A DNA stretch of 15,641 bases from Nitrospiria bacterium (GTDB lineage: Bacteria; Nitrospirota; CAKKRA01; 9FT-COMBO-42-15): the NCBI GenBank assembly GCA_919902475.1, contig CAKKRA010000356.1, forward strand, positions 1-15,641, given 5' to 3'. A program made the position numbers and the translations under genes. Positions 5,087 to 12,865 of the stretch are shown here, piece after piece; positions within the stretch are counted from its first letter, which is position 1; every line of letters starts with the position of its first letter. The notes below the pieces were generated by a model. That model made no database searches and was not told the origin of the DNA. It saw nothing but the letters and a program-made list of their open reading frames with translations.

Positions 5087-5123
5087 GGCGACAGTTTTAT
5101 GATTTTTTGTCGCCTGCGCTACA
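5087..5123. promoter_or_regulatory. Crp/Fnr-type operator cluster upstream of peptide gene B
   Basis: TGTCG-CCTGCG-CTACA (5108-5123) differs by one base from a perfect TGTCG-N6-CGACA site. GGCGACA (5087-5093) and TGTCGCC (5108-5114) form another inverted pair with a 14-nt spacer. Compared with copy A, about 28 bp have been added between the inner site and the start codon. Confidence 0.45.
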
Positions 5124-5227
5124 TTTAGCCCCTGACACCGCTTTAAATCAAAACACTCTTGCGAAAGGTGATGTTTTTATGCTATGTTACATATAAAATA
5201 TATTTGCAACCATTACAAAGGACATTT

Positions 5228-6532
5228 ATGACAGATGGTTTTTGGTTTGAGGCGTTCTTAATCCTTTTTCTTATATTGTTAAACGGTTTTTTTTCAGGCG
5301 CAGAGATAGCAATAATCAGCGCGAGAAGAAGCCGAATAAAGCAGCTTGTTGAAGAAGGAAACAAAAACGCGATCAAGGTGCACAAGCTTCAAAGCGAGCC
5401 AGAAAGGTTTCTTGCCACCATTCAGGTTGGCATCACAGTGGTCGGCGCCCTTGCCGGCGCAGTAGGCGGCGTTACTGCCATTGAGATATTAAAACCAATA
5501 TTCCAACAGGCCCCCTATCCGTTTATTGCAAATGCAAGCGAGCTTATTGCCATTGGTTTAGTTGTTATAATAATATCCTATCTTACGCTCATATTAGGGG
5601 AGCTCTTGCCAAAATCGCTCGGCTTAAGGTATTCAGAGAAAATCGCCTTCTGGACAGCAGGGCCAATAGAGCTCCTTTCCAGAACTTCAGCCTATCTTAT
5701 AAGATTTCTCACATCATCAACAAATATTTTTCTGCTTCCTTTTGGCAAAAAGGGTGTTTCTGCAGAGCCCTTTGTGTCAGAGGAGGAGATTATGCTTATA
5801 ATCCGTGAGGGAAGGGAGAGGGGAATCTTTGACCAAACAGAGCAGGATCTGATACGCAGCGTCTTTGAATTTACAGATACCTCTGTAAAAGAGGTAATGG
5901 TCCCCAAACCAAGGATAGCTTCTATACAGATTGCTATGTCTGCAAAGGAGATATTTAACATAATTTCTGAAAACAGATTCTCCCGGTATCCAGTCTATAG
6001 AAAGACCATTGATGATATTGTTGGAATATTAAATGTCAAGGACCTCCTTGAGGTGCTCAAAGACGGAAAGGAGATAAAGGTAAGCGAACTTTTAAGGCCT
6101 ATCTACTTTGTTCCTGAGACAAAAAAGGTGAGCCAGCTTTTAAAGGAGCTCCAGAAAAGAAGGATGCAGATGGCAGTTGTGCTGGATGAATATGGCGTTG
6201 TTGAGGGACTTGTAACAACAGAGGACTTAGTTGAAGAAATTGTTGGAGAGATAGAAGACGAATATGACCTGCAGGAGAGGCCGGTTGAAAGGCTCAATGA
6301 CGGCTCTCTGGTAATTGACGCCTCCCTGACTATAAGGGACTTGCGGGACCAGCATGCGCTGGCGCTGCCTGAATCTGCTGACTTTGAGACCCTTGCAGGA
6401 TTTATGCTCTCTCAGCTTCAGAGGATACCAAAGGGCGGAGAGATAATACAGTACGGCGACTATAAATTTACCATAGTTGATATGGAAGACAGAAGAATCG
6501 CAAAGGTAAAGATGGAAAAGGTGAAAAAGTAA
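5228..6532 (+). CDS. CNNM/CBS/CorC-family membrane protein (HlyC/CorC type)
   Basis: A 434-aa inner-membrane protein. The CNNM transmembrane domain (about 5-190) contains NGFFSGAEIAIISARRSR (19-36) and GELLPKS (124-130). Two CBS domains follow (about 210-340), with VMVPKPRI and VVLDEYGVVEGLVTTEDLVEE, then the CorC/HlyC C-terminal domain (about 350-434) with DFETLAGFML. The family is linked to magnesium or other divalent cation efflux and was historically called hemolysin; the substrate here is not evident. I chose the ATG at 5228 because AAAGGA lies 5 nt before it and the family begins close to the first helix. The frame is open upstream to 5159, where an ATG at 5171 would add 19 residues. 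It is first in a run with CheR and a hybrid kinase, with 1 bp between this stop and the next start. Confidence 0.92.
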   Translation: MTDGFWFEAFLILFLILLNGFFSGAEIAIISARRSRIKQLVEEGNKNAIKVHKLQSEPERFLATIQVGITVVGALAGAVGGVTAIEILKPIFQQAPYPFIANASELIAIGLVVIIISYLTLILGELLPKSLGLRYSEKIAFWTAGPIELLSRTSAYLIRFLTSSTNIFLLPFGKKGVSAEPFVSEEEIMLIIREGRERGIFDQTEQDLIRSVFEFTDTSVKEVMVPKPRIASIQIAMSAKEIFNIISENRFSRYPVYRKTIDDIVGILNVKDLLEVLKDGKEIKVSELLRPIYFVPETKKVSQLLKELQKRRMQMAVVLDEYGVVEGLVTTEDLVEEIVGEIEDEYDLQERPVERLNDGSLVIDASLTIRDLRDQHALALPESADFETLAGFMLSQLQRIPKGGEIIQYGDYKFTIVDMEDRRIAKVKMEKVKK

Positions 6533-6533
6533 T

Positions 6534-7376
6534 ATGCCGATATTGACGCATACAAACCCCTTAGATTTGCAGAAGGATATGGATGGCAGCATGTTAGGGC
6601 TTCTTCTGGATAAACTCTTCTTTGACAAGGGCTATGACTTCAGGGGCTATAAAAAAACCAGCGTCAGAAGACGGATCAAAAGGCGGATGCATTTAAATAA
6701 TGTTGAAACCTATGAAAAATATATGGAGCTCCTTGATTCATTGCCTTCTGAGCATCAAAGGCTATTTGATGACCTTACAATAAAGGTTACCAGTTTTTTC
6801 AGGGACATTTACCCGTTTTATATAATAAGGAAGAAGATTATACCTGATATAATTAACGATAATGAAATAAGGATATGGTGTGCAGGGTGCGCAACAGGCG
6901 AGGAGCCTTATTCTATCGGCATGCTGCTGTCTGATGTTTTGAAGGATGATATTTTAAAATTTAACATAAAGATATTTGGAACAGATATAAACGAGTCTGC
7001 ATTAGAGAGCGCAAGGCTCGGCATATACGACTTATCCGCATTTAAGGAGATGAAAGAGGAATACAAAAACAGGCATTTCTTTTCAATGGGCGCCAAATAC
7101 AGGATAAAATATTCTGTCAGGCAATTAGTAAGATACGGCATCCACAGCCTTGTAAGGCATACGCCTATATCCCGCGTTGACCTTCTGCTTTGCAGAAATG
7201 TCCTTATATATTTTGACAGAGGCCTGCAGGAAAAGGCGCTGAGGGATTTCTATTATGCCTTAAAGCCAGGCGGATATCTTGTTCTCGGCAAATCAGAGGT
7301 TATTATGAGCGAATTCAGGGATGCCTTTAAAGAGGTAGACCGTGAAGCCAGGATTTATCAAAAGAAAGGATCATAA
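6534..7376 (+). CDS. cheR: CheR-type protein-glutamate methyltransferase
   Basis: A 280-aa S-adenosylmethionine-dependent methyltransferase of the CheR family. The N-terminal helical domain has GYDFRGYKKTSVRRRIKRRM (33-52), the arginine-rich surface that contacts the receptor. The catalytic domain has TSFFRD (86-91), the SAM-binding WCAGCATGEEPYS (115-127), GTDIN (149-153), and LCRNVLIYF (219-227) near the active site. Length and motifs are complete. It starts 1 bp after the CNNM-protein stop with AAAAGGTG as ribosome site, and a kinase gene begins 4 bp after its stop, so all three are one operon. No receptor, CheB, CheA or CheW gene is present, so it may modify a remote chemoreceptor or its operon partner (inference). 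Confidence 0.93.
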   Translation: MPILTHTNPLDLQKDMDGSMLGLLLDKLFFDKGYDFRGYKKTSVRRRIKRRMHLNNVETYEKYMELLDSLPSEHQRLFDDLTIKVTSFFRDIYPFYIIRKKIIPDIINDNEIRIWCAGCATGEEPYSIGMLLSDVLKDDILKFNIKIFGTDINESALESARLGIYDLSAFKEMKEEYKNRHFFSMGAKYRIKYSVRQLVRYGIHSLVRHTPISRVDLLLCRNVLIYFDRGLQEKALRDFYYALKPGGYLVLGKSEVIMSEFRDAFKEVDREARIYQKKGS

Positions 7377-7380
7377 ATAA

Positions 7381-10275
7381 ATGAAGACATCAACAAAATT
7401 TATTATTGCATCCCTTTTTATCATTCTGCTGCCTATGGCGTTTCTTGCCGCCCTTTCAAACAGCATTACAAACAAAAGAGTGGAAAAATCCGTTCACGAG
7501 GCAATCAATATCCATCTCAAGGCAGCGTGGCTCCAGTATTATGAAAGGGCAAATCAGATGAATATGGGGCTGCTTCAGGCTGCAAACACCCATGGCTTTG
7601 CAGAAGCCGTTAAAAAGAGGGATAAAGAATATCTGAGGAATCAAGGCATGCTCTGGAAAAAATACAGGCCGTATCTTGATATATGGACAGTTGTTGATGC
7701 AGAGAGCAGGGTTATTGCAAGGATAAACAGCAATAATGCCGGAGACATGTATGACATCAACGGGCTTATAGAAAAGGCTGTTGGAACACGAATGCCTGTT
7801 GTCTCCACAGAGATAGTCTCCAAAGAATTTCTGCTTAAAGAAGACAAAAGGCTTGCTGAACAGGCGCATATAAAGGCAGTAAAGGGCGTGGAGAAGGATG
7901 AATATAATCGTAAGAATATGGATGAAGAATCAGGCATGATGACTATTGTCGCTGTGCCGATTATAGATAAATCAGACCGTGTTATCGGCGCAATTGTTGC
8001 GGGCGACCTGTTAAACAATGACAGCTATTTTTCTGATGCGCTGGAGGAAAGATTTCCCGGCCTCATGGCAACAATTGCCCATGACGGCATGAGGATATCA
8101 ACAAATATTAAAGAAGGGGAAGGCATTCGCGCAGTTGGAACGCTTCTGCCGCAGAAGGTCATGGATAGCATTAATATGTGGAGGGAATATACTGGAAAGA
8201 CATATCTGCTTGATAAAGAATATTTTACTGCCTTCCATCCCATTAAAAACAATAAGGGCGAGGTGATTGGCTCTATCTTTGTGGGCCTCCCTGAAAAGGC
8301 ATTTACAGAAATCAGGCGTGAAAATCTAAGGTCAATCAGCATAGCAGCCATTTTCGGAAGCGCTGTCGCATTGGTTATTATTTTAATTATTACACAAAGG
8401 ATTACAAAACCGCTTAAGCTTTTGGCATCAGGCATTAAGGAGATAGAAAAGGGCAATTTGGATGTGTGCATACCAGTTGCTGACAAAGGCAAAACAGAAG
8501 ATGAGCTGACAAGGCTGACCCTTGCCTTTAATGATATGGTTAAGGCATTAAAGATTCAGATAGAGGAAACGAGCCTGCTTCTGAAAAGCATTGAAGAAAA
8601 AAACAGGGAGCTTTTGCAAACAAACAGGGCGCTTCAGTCATCAAAGGAGCAGCTTGAGGTTGCCTATGAGGAGGCGCAGACGCAGAGCGAGGAGCTGGAA
8701 TCTGCAAATGAGGAACTGCGGATACTGAATGAAGATCTTGATAAAAAGACAAAGGAGCTCCTTGATGTAAATAAACGTTTAAAAACAGAAGAGGAAACAG
8801 CAAGCTTGACAAGGAATGAGCTTCAGTCCATCTTTGACGGTATTCAGGACAATATCATATTTTTTGATCTGGACTACAATATCATAAAGGCAAATACAGC
8901 CTTCTTTAACAAATTTCCTTTTGACAAAAAAGACCTCTCAACGAAAAAATGCTATCAGCTCCTGCAAAAGAGGGATACGCCGTGCGAGGTATGCGCTGTA
9001 AGGGATACTTACAACACCAAGACAACTAACTTTAGAGAGGAAAGGGGGACAAGCGAAAAGATAATACAGAAATTCGCCTTTCCTGTTAAAAACAGCAGTG
9101 GCATATTAACAGGCGTGGTTGAGCATATAAAGGATGTGACTGACCAGAGGATGATTGAACAGCAATTGATTCAGGCAGAAAAGCTGACATCACTCGGCGA
9201 GATGCTCTCCGGCGTTGCCCATGAACTAAACAATCCGCTCACAGGCATCATAGGCTTTTCAGAATTGATATTGGAAAAAGAACCGCTGCCAGATATTAAG
9301 AACAGCATATCAAAGATAAATAAAGAGGCATTGAGATGCAAAAAGATTGTCCAGAATCTTCTGACCTTTGCGAGGAGGCATGCGCCTGAAAGAGAATATA
9401 TAAATATTAACGATATAATACACATGGCGCTGGAGCTGCGGGAGTATGACCTTAATGTAAATAATATAAAGGTAGTAACAAGCCTTGACCTGAATCTTCC
9501 GATGACAATGGCTGACTCATTTCAGATACAGCAGGTCTTTTTAAACATTATTAATAATGCCCAGCATGCAATGATAGAGCACGAAGGCAAGGGGATGCTG
9601 ACTATCAGCACATCTTTCAAGAATGATATCATTACAATAAGGCTTTCTGATACAGGACCAGGCATTGCGCCTGAAAATCTCAGCAGGATATTTGACCCAT
9701 TTTTTACAACAAAGGGCGTTGGCAAGGGAACGGGCTTAGGGCTTTCCATATCATACGGCATTATAAAGGAGCATGGAGGAAGGATATCTGTTGCAAGCAA
9801 ATTAGAGGAGGGCGCTGCATTTACCATTGAACTCCCTGTTATTCAGGCCGAGGCCGCGGTCTCAGAGGATGCAGCAGTAAAGGACGAGGAAAAAGAGGAA
9901 AAAAAGATAACAAAGAAAAGTAATATCATTGTTGTGGATGATGAACCAGTGATTCTGGAGCTAATAAAAGAGATATTGTCTAAAGAGGGACATCATGTAG
10001 ATACTGCAGCAAATGGCAAGGCAGCATTAAAACTGATTAAGGAGAAGACCTATGATTTGCTTATAAGCGACGTTAAGATGCCTGATATGAGCGGCATAGA
10101 GCTGTTAAGCAAGATAAAGAGGAGCGACCCTGAACTTGCAAAGAGGGTTATAATGGCAACAGGCGACAGTGTAGGAGAAGATATTGTTAAAAAAGGCATT
10201 GGCTATCTTCCCAAGCCCTTTACAGTAGATAAGCTGAAGAAGGCAGTTGCAAAGGCGCTGGGGAAGAAGCGCTAA
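7381..10275 (+). CDS. hybrid sensor histidine kinase, Cache-HAMP-PAS-HisKA-HATPase-REC
   Basis: A 964-aa membrane-bound hybrid kinase. Two membrane helices (about 8-26 and 319-340) bracket a periplasmic Cache-type sensor domain with GLMATIAHDGMRISTNI. Then come HAMP (341-395), a long Glu/Gln-rich coiled coil (about 396-478), and PAS (about 481-590) carrying Cys524, Cys535 and Cys538 in a C-x10-C-x2-C pattern. HisKA has phospho-acceptor His614 in SGVAHELNNPL. The ATPase has the N box near 720-727, DTGPGI from 757 and GKGTGLGLS from 781. A charged linker leads to a receiver domain with Asp853-Asp854, phospho-acceptor Asp897, Thr927 and Lys945. All catalytic residues are intact. It should autophosphorylate in response to a small extracellular ligand and pass the phosphate to its own receiver; no output regulator is encoded nearby. 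Last gene of the CNNM-CheR-kinase operon. Confidence 0.95.
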   Translation: MKTSTKFIIASLFIILLPMAFLAALSNSITNKRVEKSVHEAINIHLKAAWLQYYERANQMNMGLLQAANTHGFAEAVKKRDKEYLRNQGMLWKKYRPYLDIWTVVDAESRVIARINSNNAGDMYDINGLIEKAVGTRMPVVSTEIVSKEFLLKEDKRLAEQAHIKAVKGVEKDEYNRKNMDEESGMMTIVAVPIIDKSDRVIGAIVAGDLLNNDSYFSDALEERFPGLMATIAHDGMRISTNIKEGEGIRAVGTLLPQKVMDSINMWREYTGKTYLLDKEYFTAFHPIKNNKGEVIGSIFVGLPEKAFTEIRRENLRSISIAAIFGSAVALVIILIITQRITKPLKLLASGIKEIEKGNLDVCIPVADKGKTEDELTRLTLAFNDMVKALKIQIEETSLLLKSIEEKNRELLQTNRALQSSKEQLEVAYEEAQTQSEELESANEELRILNEDLDKKTKELLDVNKRLKTEEETASLTRNELQSIFDGIQDNIIFFDLDYNIIKANTAFFNKFPFDKKDLSTKKCYQLLQKRDTPCEVCAVRDTYNTKTTNFREERGTSEKIIQKFAFPVKNSSGILTGVVEHIKDVTDQRMIEQQLIQAEKLTSLGEMLSGVAHELNNPLTGIIGFSELILEKEPLPDIKNSISKINKEALRCKKIVQNLLTFARRHAPEREYININDIIHMALELREYDLNVNNIKVVTSLDLNLPMTMADSFQIQQVFLNIINNAQHAMIEHEGKGMLTISTSFKNDIITIRLSDTGPGIAPENLSRIFDPFFTTKGVGKGTGLGLSISYGIIKEHGGRISVASKLEEGAAFTIELPVIQAEAAVSEDAAVKDEEKEEKKITKKSNIIVVDDEPVILELIKEILSKEGHHVDTAANGKAALKLIKEKTYDLLISDVKMPDMSGIELLSKIKRSDPELAKRVIMATGDSVGEDIVKKGIGYLPKPFTVDKLKKAVAKALGKKR

Positions 10276-10278
10276 TTT

Positions 10279-10364
10279 CTAAATCCTAAATTCTAAACAA
10301 ATACAAATGATAAAAATCCAAAACCGTTTGGAACATTTATATTTTGATATTGTTTAGGATTTAG
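10279..10364. repeat. palindromic repeat after the kinase operon
   Basis: CTAAATCCTAAA (10279-10290) is exactly complementary to TTTAGGATTTAG (10353-10364), and further imperfect copies of the same words lie nearby (10545-10560). Non-coding, and may act as a weak bidirectional terminator for the converging genes. Confidence 0.55.
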
Positions 10365-10543
10365 TGTCCTGTCTCATAATTAACTTTACATAATTATGTC
10401 ATTCCTGCATGCATCTAGCAGGAATCCAGTCTTGTTTATTTCCTGTCTGCCCCTGTCTACCGAGAGGCAGGGTAGATTCCCGCTCAAAAACGCTGCGGGA
10501 ATGACATACCATAAATGTAAAGAACTGTTAGGGGCAGGACATT
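10363..10543. mobile_element. 181-bp MITE-like element with nested inverted repeats
   Basis: Its ends are 29-bp imperfect inverted repeats, left 10363-10391 beginning AGTGTCCTG and right 10515-10543 ending CAGGACATT, both reaching a TTTACAT word. Inside, TATGTCATTCCTGC (10395-10408) pairs imperfectly with GCGGGAATGACATA (10495-10508), with further GGAATCC/GGTAGATTCCC pairing. No coding capacity. It occupies the space between two converging operons. Confidence 0.5.
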
Positions 10544-10567
10544 AGATATTAGGATTTAAGATTTACA

Positions 10568-11428
10568 TCAATAATACGGCCTCACATATTTCTCTCTAAA
10601 GCTATTTAGCAGCCCCTTTGTCATCTCTCCAGGCAAGCCCTTCCCGATTTTTTTATTGTCAACCCTTGTTACAGGCATAATCTCCATGGTGGTGCTGCTC
10701 AGGAAGCATTCATCTGCTTTATACAGCGCGTCTTTTTTAAATGCCTTTTCTAAAACCTTAATCCCATTTTCTCTTGCAAGCCTTATTATAAGCCCTCTTG
10801 TTACGCCCTCAAGAATCCCAATATTCGTTGGCGGCGTAATTAAGGTTCTGTCCTTTACAATAAAGATATTGCAGATCGTCCCTTCTGCCACATAGCCGTT
10901 TATGGTAAGCATTATCGCCTCGTAAGCCTTTTTGTTTAATGACTCTATCTTTGCAAGTATATTATTTAAAAAATTTGTTGCCTTTATCTTAGGGTTCAAT
11001 GCCATTGGGTGATTCCTTCTGACATTTACAACTGCAACATGCACGCCCCTTTGATAATACTCTTTTGGATGGCCGTGAAATTCCTTTGGTATAATAACAA
11101 CCGTGGGCTTGGGACATAATGCAGGGTCCAACCCTATATCACCGTATCCCCTTGTAATCTGGATCCGTATATATGCCTCCTTAAGATTATTTGCCTTAAG
11201 TGTTTTATAAAAGGCTGCCTCAATCTGAGATTTTGTCATTGGCATCTTAAACCCTGTCATTTTTGCTGACTGAAAAAATCTTTTAATATGCTCATCTATC
11301 TTGAATATCTTTCCATTATAGACCATTAATGTCTCGTATATTCCGTCTCCATATAAAAAGCCGTGGTCAAAAACAGACACAAGCGCTTTTTCCTTTGGTA
11401 CAATCTTTCCGTTTAAATAAACCTTCAT
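10568..11428 (-). CDS. ilvE: branched-chain amino acid aminotransferase-like, class IV PLP enzyme
   Basis: A 286-aa fold-type IV aminotransferase. Family landmarks are VFDHGFLYGDGIYE (19-32), RGYGDIGLDP (93-102), NPKIKATNFLNN (145-156) with the likely PLP lysine Lys149, YVAEGTICNIF (179-189) with Glu182, and SSTTMEIMPV near 244-253. Branched-chain aminotransferases exchange amino groups between Leu/Ile/Val and 2-oxoglutarate in the cytoplasm. The closest resemblance I can recall is to archaeal/bacterial IlvE, but D-amino-acid aminotransferase and aminodeoxychorismate lyase share the fold and cannot be excluded. The start lies 6 bp downstream of the MetE-like gene, with a GGAGG ribosome site embedded in the end of that gene, so the two are co-transcribed. 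Confidence 0.82.
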   Translation of the reverse strand: MKVYLNGKIVPKEKALVSVFDHGFLYGDGIYETLMVYNGKIFKIDEHIKRFFQSAKMTGFKMPMTKSQIEAAFYKTLKANNLKEAYIRIQITRGYGDIGLDPALCPKPTVVIIPKEFHGHPKEYYQRGVHVAVVNVRRNHPMALNPKIKATNFLNNILAKIESLNKKAYEAIMLTINGYVAEGTICNIFIVKDRTLITPPTNIGILEGVTRGLIIRLARENGIKVLEKAFKKDALYKADECFLSSTTMEIMPVTRVDNKKIGKGLPGEMTKGLLNSFREKYVRPYY

Positions 11429-11434
11429 TCTTTT

Positions 11435-12478
11435 TTAAGCCTCCTTAAATCTTTTACCAAGCTCTTTTAGCATCTTAAACACAGCCCTTGCATCAGCCTC
11501 CTGCATAGAGCCTGTCCCGCAGCTCGGTGTAATCAGGCATTGCTTTAGGAGGATATCCTTAAAGGTATTTGTAGTAATAAGCTGGTTCATGCCATCTGTC
11601 ATCTTATTGAAAAGGGAATCCGTTGATTCCTTTCTGATAGCCTCGCTTGTAGGCACAATGCCCCACGCAAGGAAACCGCCCCTTTTTAAAAACGCATTTA
11701 TCTCGTTAGGATAAATAGCAATAGACCTTGTAAAAAGATATGCGTCAAAATTTATAATATCTATTTTTGTTGATGCAATTATTGACCAGTCTGTATTCCC
11801 GCAGCAGTGTATGCCAGAGACTGCGCCTGCCTTTTGAATAGCGTCACTCACCTCATTTAAAAGCCTTATTACATCCTCCCTTGCCAAACCAAGATATGTA
11901 GATGAGCCGAATGCAGAGAGAATGGGCTCATCAATAAAGATAATCACCTTATCAGCGTATTTTTGAAGCTCCTTAATCTGCCAAACCGCCTTTTGGGAAA
12001 TGGCTTTTACAATAACATCCAGCATATCAGTATCATAATATATCGGCCTTTTCTTCTGGTCAGGGATGCTGAGGCTGAATGTAAGGGGACCTGTTACATG
12101 GCCCTTAAGATATTTATATCTTCTCTTTTGTTTTTCAAGCTCATCAATAAAAAAATAAAAACCAGGCGCATACTCCTTTGAAAGGGCAAAGTCATAGGGA
12201 TTTTCTTTTAGATATTTTTCGTAAAAGGTATAAATCTTATCTGCCTTGTCATCGCCAATCTCAAACCATATCCTTTCTTTTTCCTCATCTATTTTGAGAA
12301 ACGGCATTCCCTCAGCATACTGAGGCATCATAAATTCTTTAAAGCTCCTTGCTGGAAGCTGAGGCCAGAAAGGGATATCCACAGAGTCAAAGATAATCTT
12401 ACATGCATCTGCAGGCTCTTTTAAAGGCAGGCTGCCAATGCCGGTTGTAAGGCATGGTGTGATAGAAAGATTTGACAT
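11435..12478 (-). CDS. short MetE-like methionine synthase family protein
   Basis: A 347-aa protein resembling only the catalytic barrel of cobalamin-independent methionine synthase, less than half the length of full MetE (about 750 aa). It starts with TTGIGSLP (11-18), has FIDEP (181-185), GIHCCGNTDW (222-231) with His224 and Cys226, and PSCGTGS (318-324) with Cys320. The His-x-Cys and distal Cys match the zinc ligands that bind the homocysteine thiol; the N-terminal half that binds methyl-folate in MetE is missing. Such core-MetE proteins have been proposed to take a methyl group from a corrinoid protein. It could alternatively be a related uroporphyrinogen-decarboxylase-fold methyltransferase. 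It precedes the aminotransferase in the same operon. No obvious ribosome site precedes the ATG, but TTGACA lies about 38 bp upstream. Confidence 0.75.
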   Translation of the reverse strand: MSNLSITPCLTTGIGSLPLKEPADACKIIFDSVDIPFWPQLPARSFKEFMMPQYAEGMPFLKIDEEKERIWFEIGDDKADKIYTFYEKYLKENPYDFALSKEYAPGFYFFIDELEKQKRRYKYLKGHVTGPLTFSLSIPDQKKRPIYYDTDMLDVIVKAISQKAVWQIKELQKYADKVIIFIDEPILSAFGSSTYLGLAREDVIRLLNEVSDAIQKAGAVSGIHCCGNTDWSIIASTKIDIINFDAYLFTRSIAIYPNEINAFLKRGGFLAWGIVPTSEAIRKESTDSLFNKMTDGMNQLITTNTFKDILLKQCLITPSCGTGSMQEADARAVFKMLKELGKRFKEA

Positions 12479-12489
12479 GGTTTTGTATT

Positions 12490-12516
12490 AGTATCAGATT
12501 GTATAAATAGTGTCAA
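12490..12516 (-). promoter_or_regulatory. possible promoter for the MetE-like gene
   Basis: On the minus strand a perfect TTGACA (12511-12516) is followed after 15 bp by GATACT (12490-12495), a 4/6 match to the -10 at slightly short spacing. It would give a very short leader before the ATG at 12478, consistent with the missing ribosome site. Confidence 0.3.
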
Positions 12517-12520
12517 GGCA

Positions 12521-12559
12521 TAAAATAAAAAGCCCCGCTGTCTTTTCACAGCGGGGCTT
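12521..12559 (-). terminator. strong Rho-independent terminator after the zinc ribbon gene
   Basis: AAGCCCCGCTGT and ACAGCGGGGCTT form a perfect 12-bp stem with a 6-nt loop (12530-12559). Reading on the minus strand it is followed by TTTTTATTTTA. It separates the FmdB-type gene from the MetE-like operon. Confidence 0.88.
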
Positions 12560-12596
12560 AAGTTCTTTTCGGCAAACTGCCGACTAAGGATTAGCC

Positions 12597-12776
12597 TCAG
12601 GAAAAGCTGTTTGGCGCACAAAAAGAGCCGCCAGATGAACTGAAGGAAGATAATACTTTTTCAGTATCCTTTTCACCGCACTTCGGGCATATCAGGCCCT
12701 TCTTTTCCTCAGTTGATTTTTGTATGATCTCAAATGTATATTCGCACTTCCTGCACTTATACTCATAAATAGGCAT
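12597..12776 (-). CDS. FmdB-type zinc ribbon protein
   Basis: A 59-aa protein starting MPIYEYKC, the hallmark of the FmdB/CxxC_CxxC_SSSS regulatory zinc ribbon family. Metal ligands are Cys8-x2-Cys11 and Cys30-x2-Cys33, followed by the Ser-rich FSSSGGSF tail typical of the family and a further Cys53. I chose the ATG at 12776 rather than the longer frame because AAAGGAGG lies just upstream and the family always begins here. FmdB was named as a putative regulator of formamidase genes, but these short proteins are widespread and their role is unsettled. It is a single-gene unit ended by the terminator at 12521-12559 and lies 90 bp downstream of rarA. Confidence 0.92.
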   Translation of the reverse strand: MPIYEYKCRKCEYTFEIIQKSTEEKKGLICPKCGEKDTEKVLSSFSSSGGSFCAPNSFS

Positions 12777-12865
12777 CTGCTGCTGCCCTCCTTTCTTTAT
12801 TCTTATTATAATAAAAAAGCGGCGCATGAGGCAAGAAAAAAATAAAAAAAACTAAGGTGTATGAA

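Noticed and set aside
5159..5227. Longer N-terminus for the CNNM-family protein, from TTG 5159 or ATG 5171
   Set aside because: The extra residues are not typical of the family, GAAAGGTG is too close to the ATG at 5171, and AAAGGA is correctly spaced before the ATG at 5228.
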